From Hyphomicrobiaceae bacterium (GTDB lineage Bacteria > Pseudomonadota > Alphaproteobacteria > Rhizobiales > Hyphomicrobiaceae), in NCBI GenBank assembly GCA_025359185.1, contig JANYHF010000031.1, forward strand, positions 1 to 56,824: 56,824 nucleotides of DNA, given 5' to 3'. The stretch's first letter is position 1. Every line of letters begins with the position of its first letter. Both the position numbers and the translations under genes were made by a program. Positions 1-7,799 of this stretch are shown piece by piece. The notes under the pieces are model-generated. The model was not told the origin of the DNA. It was given only the letters and a program-made list of their open reading frames with translations, and did no database searches.

Positions 1-115
1 CTACGAAAAAGGCATCCGGATCAAAACGTCCGAGATGAAGCGCCTCGACATCGAAGGCGACGCATTCCATCCTGAATGGAACTACACGATCAAGCCGAGA
101 CACCCAGACCCGTAG
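1..115 (+). CDS. ISAzo13-family transposase, C-terminal fragment (runs off left edge)
   Basis: The window opens inside a reading frame (codons start at base 2) that ends with TAG at 113-115, giving a 37-residue tail. Its end, FHPEWNYTIKPR, resembles the conserved C-terminus (FHxEWNYTI) that I recall for ISAzo13/Rhodopirellula-type DDE transposases. The catalytic DDE part lies outside the window, so activity cannot be judged. The octamer TAGCGGTT occurs at 113-120 (covering the stop) and again at 138-145 near the end of the next gene; whether this relates to the element end is unknown. The family call is from memory of the motif. Confidence 0.65.
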   Translation, partial: YEKGIRIKTSEMKRLDIEGDAFHPEWNYTIKPRHPDP

Positions 116-136
116 CGGTTATCGCTGAACGTATCC

Positions 137-1117
137 TTAGCGGTTGGCCTCAGCAGCGGCATTAGACTTTCTTGCCGGCCACACGCGTTGCAACGGCCCC
201 AGATAGATCGCCGTCAGCGAGTGGAAGTGTTGCGTCTCTTCGCCAACACCAAAATCCGTGACTGGGGCGCCATCGGCAAAGTAAATCGTGCCCGCCCAGC
301 GGTCCCAGACGGACAACGCCGTCCCGAAATTGGTGTCGTAGTGTTTAGGATCGCTGGAATGGTGGATATGGTGCATGGCGGGGCTGACCAGCCAGCGCTC
401 GGTCGCGCCGCCGAAGCTGAGCCAAAACGGGCTGTGCCGGAGGAGCCCGCCAAGGGCATTGCTGGCGACCCGGAAAATGTTGGCTCCAGCCACCGTGGCA
501 ATGGTTAAGTGATCACCGAAAAGGCCGATGAAAACGCCGTTAACCAGTGCGGTGACGATACCGATCACGGCGGTCGTGAACAGCGGATCGAGCGGGTGGT
601 GGCGCTGCACGGTAAGGAAATTCAGCACCTCGGCCGAGTGGTGGACCTTGTGGAATTCCCAGAGCAACGGCACGCGGTGTTGCAGATAATGCGTCGACCA
701 GCGGGCGAAATCGTCGGCAACAAAAAGTGCTGCAGTAAGGGCGAGGCCGGCAAGGAGCGCGCCGCCGCCTGTCGCTTGGCCATGCACGCCCGCCCAGGTC
801 AGCGCCGCTGCAATCCATTGGCCGATAATTGCGTAGTTCAGCGCCAGGAACGAGAGAAGTGTCACCTGCAACACGGGATTGATGAGCAAGATGAGATAAT
901 CGTTGCGAGCACTCCGGCTTGTCCAGGTGTCAGATGCGAGCAATTTGGCGGCAAACGGGCGCAAGCCTAAGCTGACTAACGCGATAAGCAGGCTCAGCAG
1001 CGCTACCGGCCACCACAGTTTACTCGCAGCGTCCGCGAGCACGCTTCTGAACGGCTCAAAGAGAGCCGTTTGCACTTGAGCCGTGAAGTCATTGATCTGC
1101 CCAGTCATGCTCGCCAT
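137..1117 (-). CDS. Sterol desaturase / fatty acid hydroxylase superfamily membrane protein
   Basis: A 326-residue di-iron membrane oxygenase. Histidine clusters typical of the FA_hydroxylase superfamily are seen: H143xxxH147 (HYLQH), H156xxHH160 (HKVHH), RHHP near 173 and HHIHH at 249-253. Hydrophobic segments near residues 35-52, 75-108, 118-135 and 180-212 suggest four or more membrane passes. The reaction (hydroxylation or desaturation of a lipid) is a family inference; the substrate cannot be told. Two starts are possible, Met1 (1117) and Met4 (1108); neither has a clear ribosome site. It is divergent from mbfA with about 117 bp between them. The left IS fragment ends only 21 bp beyond its stop. 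Confidence 0.85.
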   Translation of the reverse strand: MASMTGQINDFTAQVQTALFEPFRSVLADAASKLWWPVALLSLLIALVSLGLRPFAAKLLASDTWTSRSARNDYLILLINPVLQVTLLSFLALNYAIIGQWIAAALTWAGVHGQATGGGALLAGLALTAALFVADDFARWSTHYLQHRVPLLWEFHKVHHSAEVLNFLTVQRHHPLDPLFTTAVIGIVTALVNGVFIGLFGDHLTIATVAGANIFRVASNALGGLLRHSPFWLSFGGATERWLVSPAMHHIHHSSDPKHYDTNFGTALSVWDRWAGTIYFADGAPVTDFGVGEETQHFHSLTAIYLGPLQRVWPARKSNAAAEANR

Positions 1118-1184
1118 GCTAATACCGGGAACTTAACAACCGGCAAATCCAGGGTGATGATCCGTCGGGTTGCAAATCGCGTTG

Positions 1185-1199
1185 TTAGAACTATTCTAA
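1185..1199. promoter_or_regulatory. Iron control element (Irr box) overlapping the mbfA promoter
   Basis: TTAGAA-CTA-TTCTAA is a perfect 15-bp palindrome matching the core of the ICE/Irr box known from rhizobial iron genes. A good -10 hexamer, TATGAT, follows at 1200-1205, so the box covers the -35/-10 spacer, where a bound protein would block RNA polymerase. The mbfA start is 36 bp downstream. In Bradyrhizobium and Agrobacterium, Irr controls mbfA. Binding here is inferred from sequence. Confidence 0.8.
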
Positions 1200-1234
1200 T
1201 ATGATAACCGGCAGTCGGACAGAGGGGTGGGGCC

Positions 1235-2191
1235 GTGAGGCAGTTTTCCGATTTGAGCGAGCAGGAGATCCTAGCCCTTGCGATCTCCCTCGAAGAGGAG
1301 CACGGGCGCATCTTTGCGGATTACGCGCAAGGGCTGAAGGATACGTATCCCGCCTCCGCCAAAGTCTTCACGGAAATGGCAGATGAAGAGCACACGCACC
1401 GCCGGTGGCTGATCGATCTGTATACAAATCGGTTTGGTGATCACATCCCGCTCATCCGCCGCCAGGACGTGAAGGGGTTCATGCAACACCAACCCTTGTG
1501 GATGGTACGGCCGCTCGGGCTGGAGAAGGTCCGCAAGCAGGCAGAGGCGATCGAATATGAGACGCGCACGTTCTACGAAAAGGCGCTGACGAGGACCACC
1601 GACGCCAGTATGCGCAAGCTCCTAGGAGACCTGGTTGAGGCCGAACGCGGACACGAGTCGCTGGCCGACAAATTGACGGAGCAGAACCTCACCCAGAGCG
1701 TCAAAGACAGCGAAGACCAGGCCCGCCAGCGCATTTTCGTGCTGCAAGTCGTGCAGCCGGGTCTGGCTGGACTGATGGATGGCTCTGTATCGACGCTGGC
1801 GCCACTATTCGCCGCCGCCTTCTCCACCCACCAGACGTGGCCGACCTTTCTGGTGGGGGCCGCCGCCTCCATCGGAGCGGGTGTGTCGATGGGTTTTGCC
1901 GAGGCAATGTCCGACGACGGATCGTTAACCGGTCGTGGCCACCCTTGGCTGCGTGGCGCCATCACCGGCTTAATGACCACTGTCGGCGGCATCGGGCACA
2001 CCGTACCCTATCTGATCAACAATTTTCAGTATGCGACCTCGATCGCAATAGCCGTGGTGCTGATCGAGCTTTGGGTGATTGCCTGGATCCGGTCGCGCTT
2101 TATGGACACGCCGTTCTTGCGCGCTGCATTTGAGGTCGTCGTTGGTGGGCTGATTGTGTTTGCAGCAGGCATTCTCATCGGCAGTGCCTAG
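1235..2191 (+). CDS. mbfA: MbfA: membrane-bound ferritin-like / VIT-family iron exporter
   Basis: A 318-residue two-domain protein of the erythrin-vacuolar iron transporter (Er-VIT) family. Residues 1-165 form a ferritin-like di-iron domain: EEEH at 20-23, EEH at 51-53, a Glu pair at 107-110 and EAERGH at 135-140. Residues ~170-318 are a VIT1/CCC1-type membrane domain starting with GLMDGSVSTLAPLFAAAF and containing about five hydrophobic segments. In rhizobia MbfA exports iron from the cytoplasm and protects against iron and peroxide stress. The start is GTG at 1235, with a purine-rich AGAGGGGTGGGG just upstream; the in-frame region further upstream holds the promoter. Regulation by Irr is expected from the palindrome at 1185-1199. 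It converges with polA (stops 45 bp apart). Confidence 0.93.
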   Translation: MRQFSDLSEQEILALAISLEEEHGRIFADYAQGLKDTYPASAKVFTEMADEEHTHRRWLIDLYTNRFGDHIPLIRRQDVKGFMQHQPLWMVRPLGLEKVRKQAEAIEYETRTFYEKALTRTTDASMRKLLGDLVEAERGHESLADKLTEQNLTQSVKDSEDQARQRIFVLQVVQPGLAGLMDGSVSTLAPLFAAAFSTHQTWPTFLVGAAASIGAGVSMGFAEAMSDDGSLTGRGHPWLRGAITGLMTTVGGIGHTVPYLINNFQYATSIAIAVVLIELWVIAWIRSRFMDTPFLRAAFEVVVGGLIVFAAGILIGSA

Positions 2192-2207
2192 GTAATTTGC
2201 CTAGGTA
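2185..2207 (+). repeat. Short direct repeat across the mbfA stop codon
   Basis: TGCCTAGGTA occurs at 2185-2194, containing the TAG stop of mbfA, and again at 2198-2207, three bases later. It looks like a local duplication in the short convergent gap between mbfA and polA. No terminator-like stem with a T-run is visible in this gap. Confidence 0.6.
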
Positions 2208-2235
2208 CAATATCGAGCATCGGTATGCGGCTTGA

Positions 2236-5181
2236 TCAATGCGCGGCCTCCCAGTTGTCCGCCGCCTTGGCATCGACCTTGAGCGGAACGGCCAGGGATA
2301 TGGCAGGTTCGGCGCTTTTCTCCATGACGCTGCGGACGATTTCGGTGGTTTTGGCCACCTCGCCCTCAGCGACCTCGAAGATCAGCTCGTCGTGAACTTG
2401 CAATAGCATCCGGACGGATTTGAGTTTGGCGGCAGAGATCGCATCCGGCATACGGATCATCGCCCGGCGGATGATGTCGGCGGCGCTACCCTGGATTGGG
2501 GCATTGATGGCTTGCCGTTCCAGGAACCCGCGCATAGACGGGTTTTTGGTGTTGATTTCGGGCAGGTGGATCTTGCGGCCAAACACCGTCATTACGTAGC
2601 CCAGTTCGTGGGCGATTTTTTTGGTTTGGTCCATGTAAGCGCGAATGCCGGGGAAGCGTTTGAAGTAAGTTGAGATGTATTCGCCCGCCTCTTCCCGCGA
2701 AATGCCGAGCTGGTTGGCAAGACCGAAAGCCGAAATGCCGTAGATGATGCCGAAGTTGATCGCCTTGGCGCGGCGGCGCACGTCTGAGGGCATACCTTCG
2801 ATTGGCACGCCAAACATCTCCGAGGCCGTCAGGGCGTGGATGTCGAGGCCGTCCTCGAAGGCTTTGCGCAAGGCAGGAATGTCCGCCATGTGGGCGAGCA
2901 CGCGAAGCTCGATCTGCGAATAGTCGGCCGAGATCAGCTTGTTGCCCTTCTCGGCGATAAAGGCAGTGCGGATCTGCCGGCCTTCTTTGGTGCGTATCGG
3001 GATGTTCTGCAGATTGGGATCGGTGGAGGCGAGGCGGCCGGTTGTGGTTGCGGCCATGGCGTAGGAGGTGTGGATGCGGCCGGTTTCGGGATTGATAAAG
3101 GCGGGCAGGGCGTCCGTGTACGTACTACGCAGCTTGGAGAGCTGCCGCCATTCCAGCATTGTATTGAGCAGTTTTCGTGCGTCGTCTGGCAGCTCTTCGT
3201 TGGCAGCGAGATCGTCGAGGATGGTGGCGCGGGTCTCCCATTGGCCGGTTTTGGTCTTCTTACCACCAGGGAGTTTCAGCTTGTCGAAAAGCAGTTCGCC
3301 AAGCTGCTTGGGGCTACCGAGGTTGAAATTCTCGCCGGACAGCTGCTGCACTTCTTCTTCAAGCCGCACGATCTTCTGTGCGAAATCGCCTGATAGACGC
3401 GAGAGAATGTTACGGTCCACCTTTATTCCGGCACGTTCCATATCAACCAATACGGGCACGAGCGGCCGCTCCAGGGTTTCGTACACGGACGTCATCCGCT
3501 CGGCGGCGAGGCGCGGTTTCAACGTCATCCACAGCCGCAGCGTCACGTCGGCGTCTTCTGCGGAATACTCGGTCGCATCCTTTACCGGTACCTGGGCGAA
3601 GGTGCGGTCGGCCTTCTTGCCGCCCGTGTCAGCCTTTGCGATCACGTCCTTGAACGCGATCGGCCGATGAGCCAACCAGCGCTCCGACAACTCGTCCATG
3701 CCATTGCCGCCCTTGCCCGCATCGAGCACGTAGGACAGCAGCATGGTATCGTCGATGGGCGCGACGCCTACGTTGTAGCGCGCCATCACCTCGCAGTCGT
3801 ATTTCAGGTTCTGGCCGATTTTCAACGTGGACGGATCTTCCAGCAGCGGCTTCAGCGCAGCGATGGCGTCCTTAAGCGGCAACTGGTCGATGCTTCCGGC
3901 CGCGCCAGCGAAATCAAAACCATATCCAACTTTGTGACCCGTCGGGATGTAGCAGGCCTTGCCCGGCGCGGTTGCCAGTGCCACGCCGACGAGATTGGCT
4001 TGCATGGAATCGAGGCTGTCGGTCTCGGTGTCGAAGCAGACTCTTCCCAATTCCGTCGCCTCGGCGATCCACTCCTTGAGCCGTGCAAGTGTTGTCACTG
4101 TCTCGTACTTCGAACGGTCGATGGGCGCTGCTTTTGCATCGGCGAGGCCGCGCGCAGCGACCGCTTCGGGCGTACCAGCTTTCGCTGCCGAGCCTTCAGC
4201 GGCCTTGAGCGGCAACCCGGAGTGACGCTCTAGCGGCGCGGGTTGTTCGACGCCCAGGCTTTCGGCAACCCGTTTGGTGAGGGTATTGAATTCCATCTTT
4301 TGCAGGAAGGCCAGCGCCTGCCCAGCATTCATCTCCTGCACGGCGCTGGCGGCCAGCGGCAATTCAACGGGCACGTCCTGTTTCAGCGTCACCAGCTGGC
4401 GGCTGATCCGCGCCATTTCCGCATTCTCGATCAGCTTTTCACGGCGCTTAGGCTGCTTGATTTCGCCCGCACGCGCCAGAAGCGTATCAAGATCGCCATA
4501 CTCGTTGATCAGTTCAGCTGCCGTCTTGATGCCGATGCCCGGCACGCCCGGCACGTTGTCAGAGGCATCGCCCGCCAGCGATTGCACGTCCACGACCTTT
4601 TCCGGCGGCACGCCGAATTTCTCGAAAACCTCGTCCGGGCCGATGCGCTTGTTCTTCATCGTGTCGAGCATCCGGATACCCGGCCGGATCAGCTGCATCA
4701 GATCCTTGTCGGACGAGATGATGGTGACGTCGCCGCCCGCTTCCACGGCATGTCGCGCATACGTCGCAATGATGTCATCGGCTTCAAATCCGTCCTGCTC
4801 GATACACGCGACATTGAACGCCTCCACGGCATCGCGGATGAGAGGGAACTGTGGCACCAGTTCCTCGGGGGCAGGCGGACGGTGGGCCTTGTACTCGGCA
4901 AAGATCTCATTGCGGAATGTCACACGGCCAGCGTCTAGGATGACGGCGACATGGGTAGGTTTGTCACTATCTTTGCCGTCCTGCAGCAGCTTCAGCAGCA
5001 TCTGGCAGAATCCGTGCACCGCGCCGACGGGCAGCCCATCAGACTTCCGCGTCATCGGCGGCAGCGCATGAAAGGCGCGGAAAATGAAGCCGGAGCCATC
5101 GATGAGATAGACGTGGCTGCTCTGGCCGACGGCATCGCCTTTGACATGGCCGGTCGAGGGTCTGGTGTGGCGCTTGCTCAT
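2236..5181 (-). CDS. polA: DNA polymerase I
   Basis: Full-length PolI of 981 residues from ATG 5181. It has three domains. The 5'-3' exonuclease begins LIDGSGFIFRAFHALPPM and contains SSDKDLMQLI and GIGIKTAAELI. The 3'-5' proofreading domain keeps its catalytic acids: CFDTETDSLD (ExoI), NLKYD (ExoII) and YSAEDAD (ExoIII). The polymerase domain has motif A SADYSQIELRVLAH, motif B RRAKAINFGIIYG and motif C QVHDELIFE. Its role is Okazaki fragment processing and repair synthesis. The frame extends upstream to a GTG at 5229, but that codon lies inside the stem of an 11-bp inverted repeat, so I prefer 5181; there is no strong ribosome site for either. It lies 90 bp downstream of rhaK on the same strand. 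Confidence 0.97.
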   Translation of the reverse strand: MSKRHTRPSTGHVKGDAVGQSSHVYLIDGSGFIFRAFHALPPMTRKSDGLPVGAVHGFCQMLLKLLQDGKDSDKPTHVAVILDAGRVTFRNEIFAEYKAHRPPAPEELVPQFPLIRDAVEAFNVACIEQDGFEADDIIATYARHAVEAGGDVTIISSDKDLMQLIRPGIRMLDTMKNKRIGPDEVFEKFGVPPEKVVDVQSLAGDASDNVPGVPGIGIKTAAELINEYGDLDTLLARAGEIKQPKRREKLIENAEMARISRQLVTLKQDVPVELPLAASAVQEMNAGQALAFLQKMEFNTLTKRVAESLGVEQPAPLERHSGLPLKAAEGSAAKAGTPEAVAARGLADAKAAPIDRSKYETVTTLARLKEWIAEATELGRVCFDTETDSLDSMQANLVGVALATAPGKACYIPTGHKVGYGFDFAGAAGSIDQLPLKDAIAALKPLLEDPSTLKIGQNLKYDCEVMARYNVGVAPIDDTMLLSYVLDAGKGGNGMDELSERWLAHRPIAFKDVIAKADTGGKKADRTFAQVPVKDATEYSAEDADVTLRLWMTLKPRLAAERMTSVYETLERPLVPVLVDMERAGIKVDRNILSRLSGDFAQKIVRLEEEVQQLSGENFNLGSPKQLGELLFDKLKLPGGKKTKTGQWETRATILDDLAANEELPDDARKLLNTMLEWRQLSKLRSTYTDALPAFINPETGRIHTSYAMAATTTGRLASTDPNLQNIPIRTKEGRQIRTAFIAEKGNKLISADYSQIELRVLAHMADIPALRKAFEDGLDIHALTASEMFGVPIEGMPSDVRRRAKAINFGIIYGISAFGLANQLGISREEAGEYISTYFKRFPGIRAYMDQTKKIAHELGYVMTVFGRKIHLPEINTKNPSMRGFLERQAINAPIQGSAADIIRRAMIRMPDAISAAKLKSVRMLLQVHDELIFEVAEGEVAKTTEIVRSVMEKSAEPAISLAVPLKVDAKAADNWEAAH

Positions 5182-5203
5182 AGCAGATTCGTAAGGTGCA
5201 ACA

Positions 5204-5256
5204 GGCCTTTCTTCAAGGCCGTATTGCACCGCATGAGTGCACCCGGCGGTGCAATA
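5204..5256 (-). other. Two stem-loops between rhaK and polA
   Basis: Two inverted repeats sit in the 90-bp rhaK-polA gap. One is an 11-bp perfect repeat, TATTGCACCGC at 5222-5232 with GCGGTGCAATA at 5246-5256 (13-nt loop). The other is GGCCTT (5204-5209) with AAGGCC (5215-5220). Read leftward they follow the rhaK stop and could stop or process the rha transcript, but neither is followed by a clear U-run. An operator for polA is the alternative. Confidence 0.5.
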
Positions 5257-5271
5257 TGGCGCTCAGAATGC

Positions 5272-6654
5272 CTATTGTACCCTACAAGCGGCCCTCCACG
5301 CGAGGCGATAGTCTTCTAGACCGGGGAGCGCCAGCGGCTTTGAGGCACAGTCCGCAGGGATTACCTGGTTCTGCGGCCATTGCGCCAGCAAAGCCGCGCC
5401 ACGCGCCGTGCCGGACTGATCGGGTGAAACCAGCACGGTCTGGGACGGCCGCAGTGCCGCCAGCAACTCGCAATAGGCGGCGTTCCTTCCGAAGCTTCCT
5501 TCGATGACGAGATCGCCGGTTTTTACGCCCAACCTCGTCAAGAGGTCGTCGGTCATTAGAACGACGTGCAGCGTCGCGAGGGCAGCGCGGTCGGCGGCTG
5601 CGATGGGGCCGGTGATTTCGCCTCTGCGTTTGGCGTAGGGGCCAGCCTGACCGGTGAACGAGGGCAGCGCCTGCGTGCCCGAAGCGATCACCCGTGTCAG
5701 TGAAGCGGCATCCGGGCTTTCGGTTCGGCCATCGGCGATGATCGCATATTCGCGTCCGCCCATGAAGCGCGCGCAGGGGACTGGCGCGCCGGTTGCGTCG
5801 ACATTGGCGTAGAGGTCGGAAGTAGCGTCGAGGCGCTCGAAGGCGAGCCCGACGCTCATCAGGATGACCCAGGTGCCGGTGGAGATGACCGTGAACGGCG
5901 ATTTACGGCCGAGGAGGTGAGGCAGCAGCGAGGCGTTGCTGTCGTGGATGCCGCAAATGATGCAGGCGGCGGGATCGAGGCCGGTGGCGGCGGCTAGTTC
6001 CGGCTTGATCGTGCCGAGCACGTCCGACGCGGAACGGATTGGCGGGAACAGATGTTCGATGCCGAGCGCCGTCACCACGCTAGAGAACCTACGCTGTTGC
6101 GGCACCCACAAATCGGTATGGCAGCCCAGGCATGTCACCTCGGAGGCCGCCACGCCCGACAGCCGCCAGGACCAGTATTGGGAGTAGGTCAGCAATTGCT
6201 TTACGCGCGAAAATTCGTCCGGGAACCGCCATTTCTGGAAGGCGAACTGGCGCGCGAGGTTGAGGCCTCCGGCGGCGGGCGGCGACAAGCTCTCGTCGAA
6301 GGGCGGTCGGATGTTGGCGTACCAGTCCTCGACGCCTTCTGGGCCTTTGTCCTCGTAATCGAGCACGGGCAGGACCAAGTCGTCCAAGCTGATCAGGGCG
6401 CCCGCCGCTCCGTGTGCGGTAGGAACGATGGCCTCAATCTTGTGTGCGCGGTTGGCCTCACGAAGCGACTCCAGAACGAAGCGCCAGATCAGGTCAACGT
6501 CGGGATGTTGATAGGGCGGCGCGGGCAGTGTGGTGTTGGCTTGGCTCTTTTGCCACAGCACTGTCCCTGCCGCATCGAACAGCACCACCTTCACATTGGT
6601 CTTGCCGATATCGAGGACGGCTGTCGCTGTCATGGGGTCACGCCCGCTTGCCAA
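5272..6654 (-). CDS. rhaK: L-rhamnulose/sugar kinase RhaK (FGGY family)
   Basis: A 460-residue FGGY-family carbohydrate kinase. The N-terminal phosphate-binding loop is VLDIGKTNVKVVLFD, and the second lobe has VISTGTWVILMSVG and IEGSFGRNAAYCELLAAL. The position as last gene of a rhaRSTPQK operon matches the Rhizobium leguminosarum rhamnose locus, where RhaK phosphorylates the sugar and is also needed for transport activity. Its start overlaps the rhaQ stop by 17 bp, so the two are co-translated. In R. leguminosarum a mutarotase gene rhaU lies between rhaQ and rhaK; the overlap here leaves no room for it. The substrate assignment rests on context, since FGGY kinases share these motifs. Confidence 0.88.
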   Translation of the reverse strand: MASGRDPMTATAVLDIGKTNVKVVLFDAAGTVLWQKSQANTTLPAPPYQHPDVDLIWRFVLESLREANRAHKIEAIVPTAHGAAGALISLDDLVLPVLDYEDKGPEGVEDWYANIRPPFDESLSPPAAGGLNLARQFAFQKWRFPDEFSRVKQLLTYSQYWSWRLSGVAASEVTCLGCHTDLWVPQQRRFSSVVTALGIEHLFPPIRSASDVLGTIKPELAAATGLDPAACIICGIHDSNASLLPHLLGRKSPFTVISTGTWVILMSVGLAFERLDATSDLYANVDATGAPVPCARFMGGREYAIIADGRTESPDAASLTRVIASGTQALPSFTGQAGPYAKRRGEITGPIAAADRAALATLHVVLMTDDLLTRLGVKTGDLVIEGSFGRNAAYCELLAALRPSQTVLVSPDQSGTARGAALLAQWPQNQVIPADCASKPLALPGLEDYRLAWRAACRVQ

Positions 6655-7645
6655 GCAGACGCCGCGCGATGATCGGCAGCGAGATAGCCGCGATCAGTAG
6701 GGAGCCGTTGAGCACATTGATGACGATGCCAGGCACGTTCACGAGCGACAGCCCAAAAGTCGTCAATCCCAGCACAAAGACGGCCAGAACGACACCGGGG
6801 ATGGTGCCCGAGCCGCCCGTGATGGAGACGCCGCCAAGTACGACCATGGTGACGGCCTCGAGCTCAAAGCCGAGCGCAATGTTGGGGCGTGTCGAGCCGA
6901 TACGCGCGGTGAGGAACACAGCGGCGAGTCCCGCCATTGTGCCTGTCAACACGAACAGCCAAAATCGGATGCGGTCGACCGGGATGCCGGAGAAGCGCGC
7001 CGCGACGGGGTTATTGCCTTGCGCAAAGATCCTCCGCCCAATGAGAGTGCGATGCAGCACATAGGCGAATATCGCAGCCAGGATCAGGAAAGTCGTGAAT
7101 GAAATCGGAATGGGCACGCCCTTGGCAAGATAGCCCTGCCCGATGGCGGCAAAACTCGGCGGGTATTTGGTGATGGCCTGATCCTCCAGCACCACTTGTG
7201 CAAGCCCGCGGAACAGCGACATAGTTCCGATAGTGACAACGATGGAGGGCAGGCCGAAGCCGGTGACGAGCGCGCCATTGAAGGCGCCACAGGCCGCCCC
7301 GACTGCGAGGCCGATGAGGATAAGCATCGGCGTCGAGGCGCCGGCAACTGATGCTTCGCCCATGGCGAGGGAGGCGACGGCGATGATCGCAGCGACGGAA
7401 AGATCGATATCGCGCGAGACGATCAAGAGAGCCATGGCCAATGCCACGATCGCTTTCTCGGAGAAATTGAAGGTGGCGTCGGAAAGATTGTAGATGTCGA
7501 GGAAATAGGGCGAAATGTAGGTGTTGAAGGCGATCACCGTCGCCAGCAACAGCACCAGGATCGTCTCCCAGCGTAGCAGTAAGTCGGCGATGCGGAACGG
7601 CGCCCGGTCGGCGACGTCGTAGCGGTTAGGTGTGGTGACGCTCAT
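6638..7645 (-). CDS. rhaQ: Rhamnose ABC transporter permease RhaQ
   Basis: A 335-residue permease of the ribose/RbsC-like sugar ABC family (BPD_transp_2). It has about nine hydrophobic segments and the coupling region FGLPSIVVTIGTMSLFRGLAQ seen in this family, plus GGVSITGGSGTIPGVVLA near the C-terminus. It would pair with RhaP in the inner membrane and be powered by RhaT. It overlaps rhaK at its 3' end. About 155 bp separates it from rhaP, and this gap is filled by a repeat with inverted arms rather than a promoter I can identify. Confidence 0.9.
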   Translation of the reverse strand: MSVTTPNRYDVADRAPFRIADLLLRWETILVLLLATVIAFNTYISPYFLDIYNLSDATFNFSEKAIVALAMALLIVSRDIDLSVAAIIAVASLAMGEASVAGASTPMLILIGLAVGAACGAFNGALVTGFGLPSIVVTIGTMSLFRGLAQVVLEDQAITKYPPSFAAIGQGYLAKGVPIPISFTTFLILAAIFAYVLHRTLIGRRIFAQGNNPVAARFSGIPVDRIRFWLFVLTGTMAGLAAVFLTARIGSTRPNIALGFELEAVTMVVLGGVSITGGSGTIPGVVLAVFVLGLTTFGLSLVNVPGIVINVLNGSLLIAAISLPIIARRLLGKRA

Positions 7646-7675
7646 GCGTGTTTTTCCATCAAACCCAGCCGCAGA

Positions 7676-7780
7676 CCCCTCACCCTGTCCCTCTCCCCAA
7701 GGGGGTGAGGGGACAATCGAAGCGAAGCATTGGTCTCAAGCGTCCCCCCGCCCCACTGAGGAGAGAGACAGGGTGAGGGG
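7676..7780. repeat. REP-like inverted repeat between rhaP and rhaQ
   Basis: Three related arms occur. CCCCTCACCCTGTCCCTCTC at 7676-7695 pairs with its near-perfect inverse at 7761-7780 (one mismatch in 20), and an internal GGGTGAGGGG at 7703-7712 can also pair with the first ten bases of the left arm. Elements of this CCTCACCCTGTC type are, from memory, common intergenic palindromes in alphaproteobacteria. Inside an operon it could form mRNA hairpins and lower expression of rhaQ-rhaK relative to upstream genes. Confidence 0.7.
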
Positions 7781-7799
7781 GCTGTGGTGCGGACCATCG

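Noticed and set aside
4243-5071. Long plus-strand open frames (up to 265 codons) opposite polA
   Set aside because: Antisense to a polA with intact motifs; no known domain and no ribosome site. High G+C makes such mirror frames common.
5182-5229. GTG at 5229 as polA start
   Set aside because: It lies inside a perfect 11-bp inverted repeat and would add residues with no family similarity.
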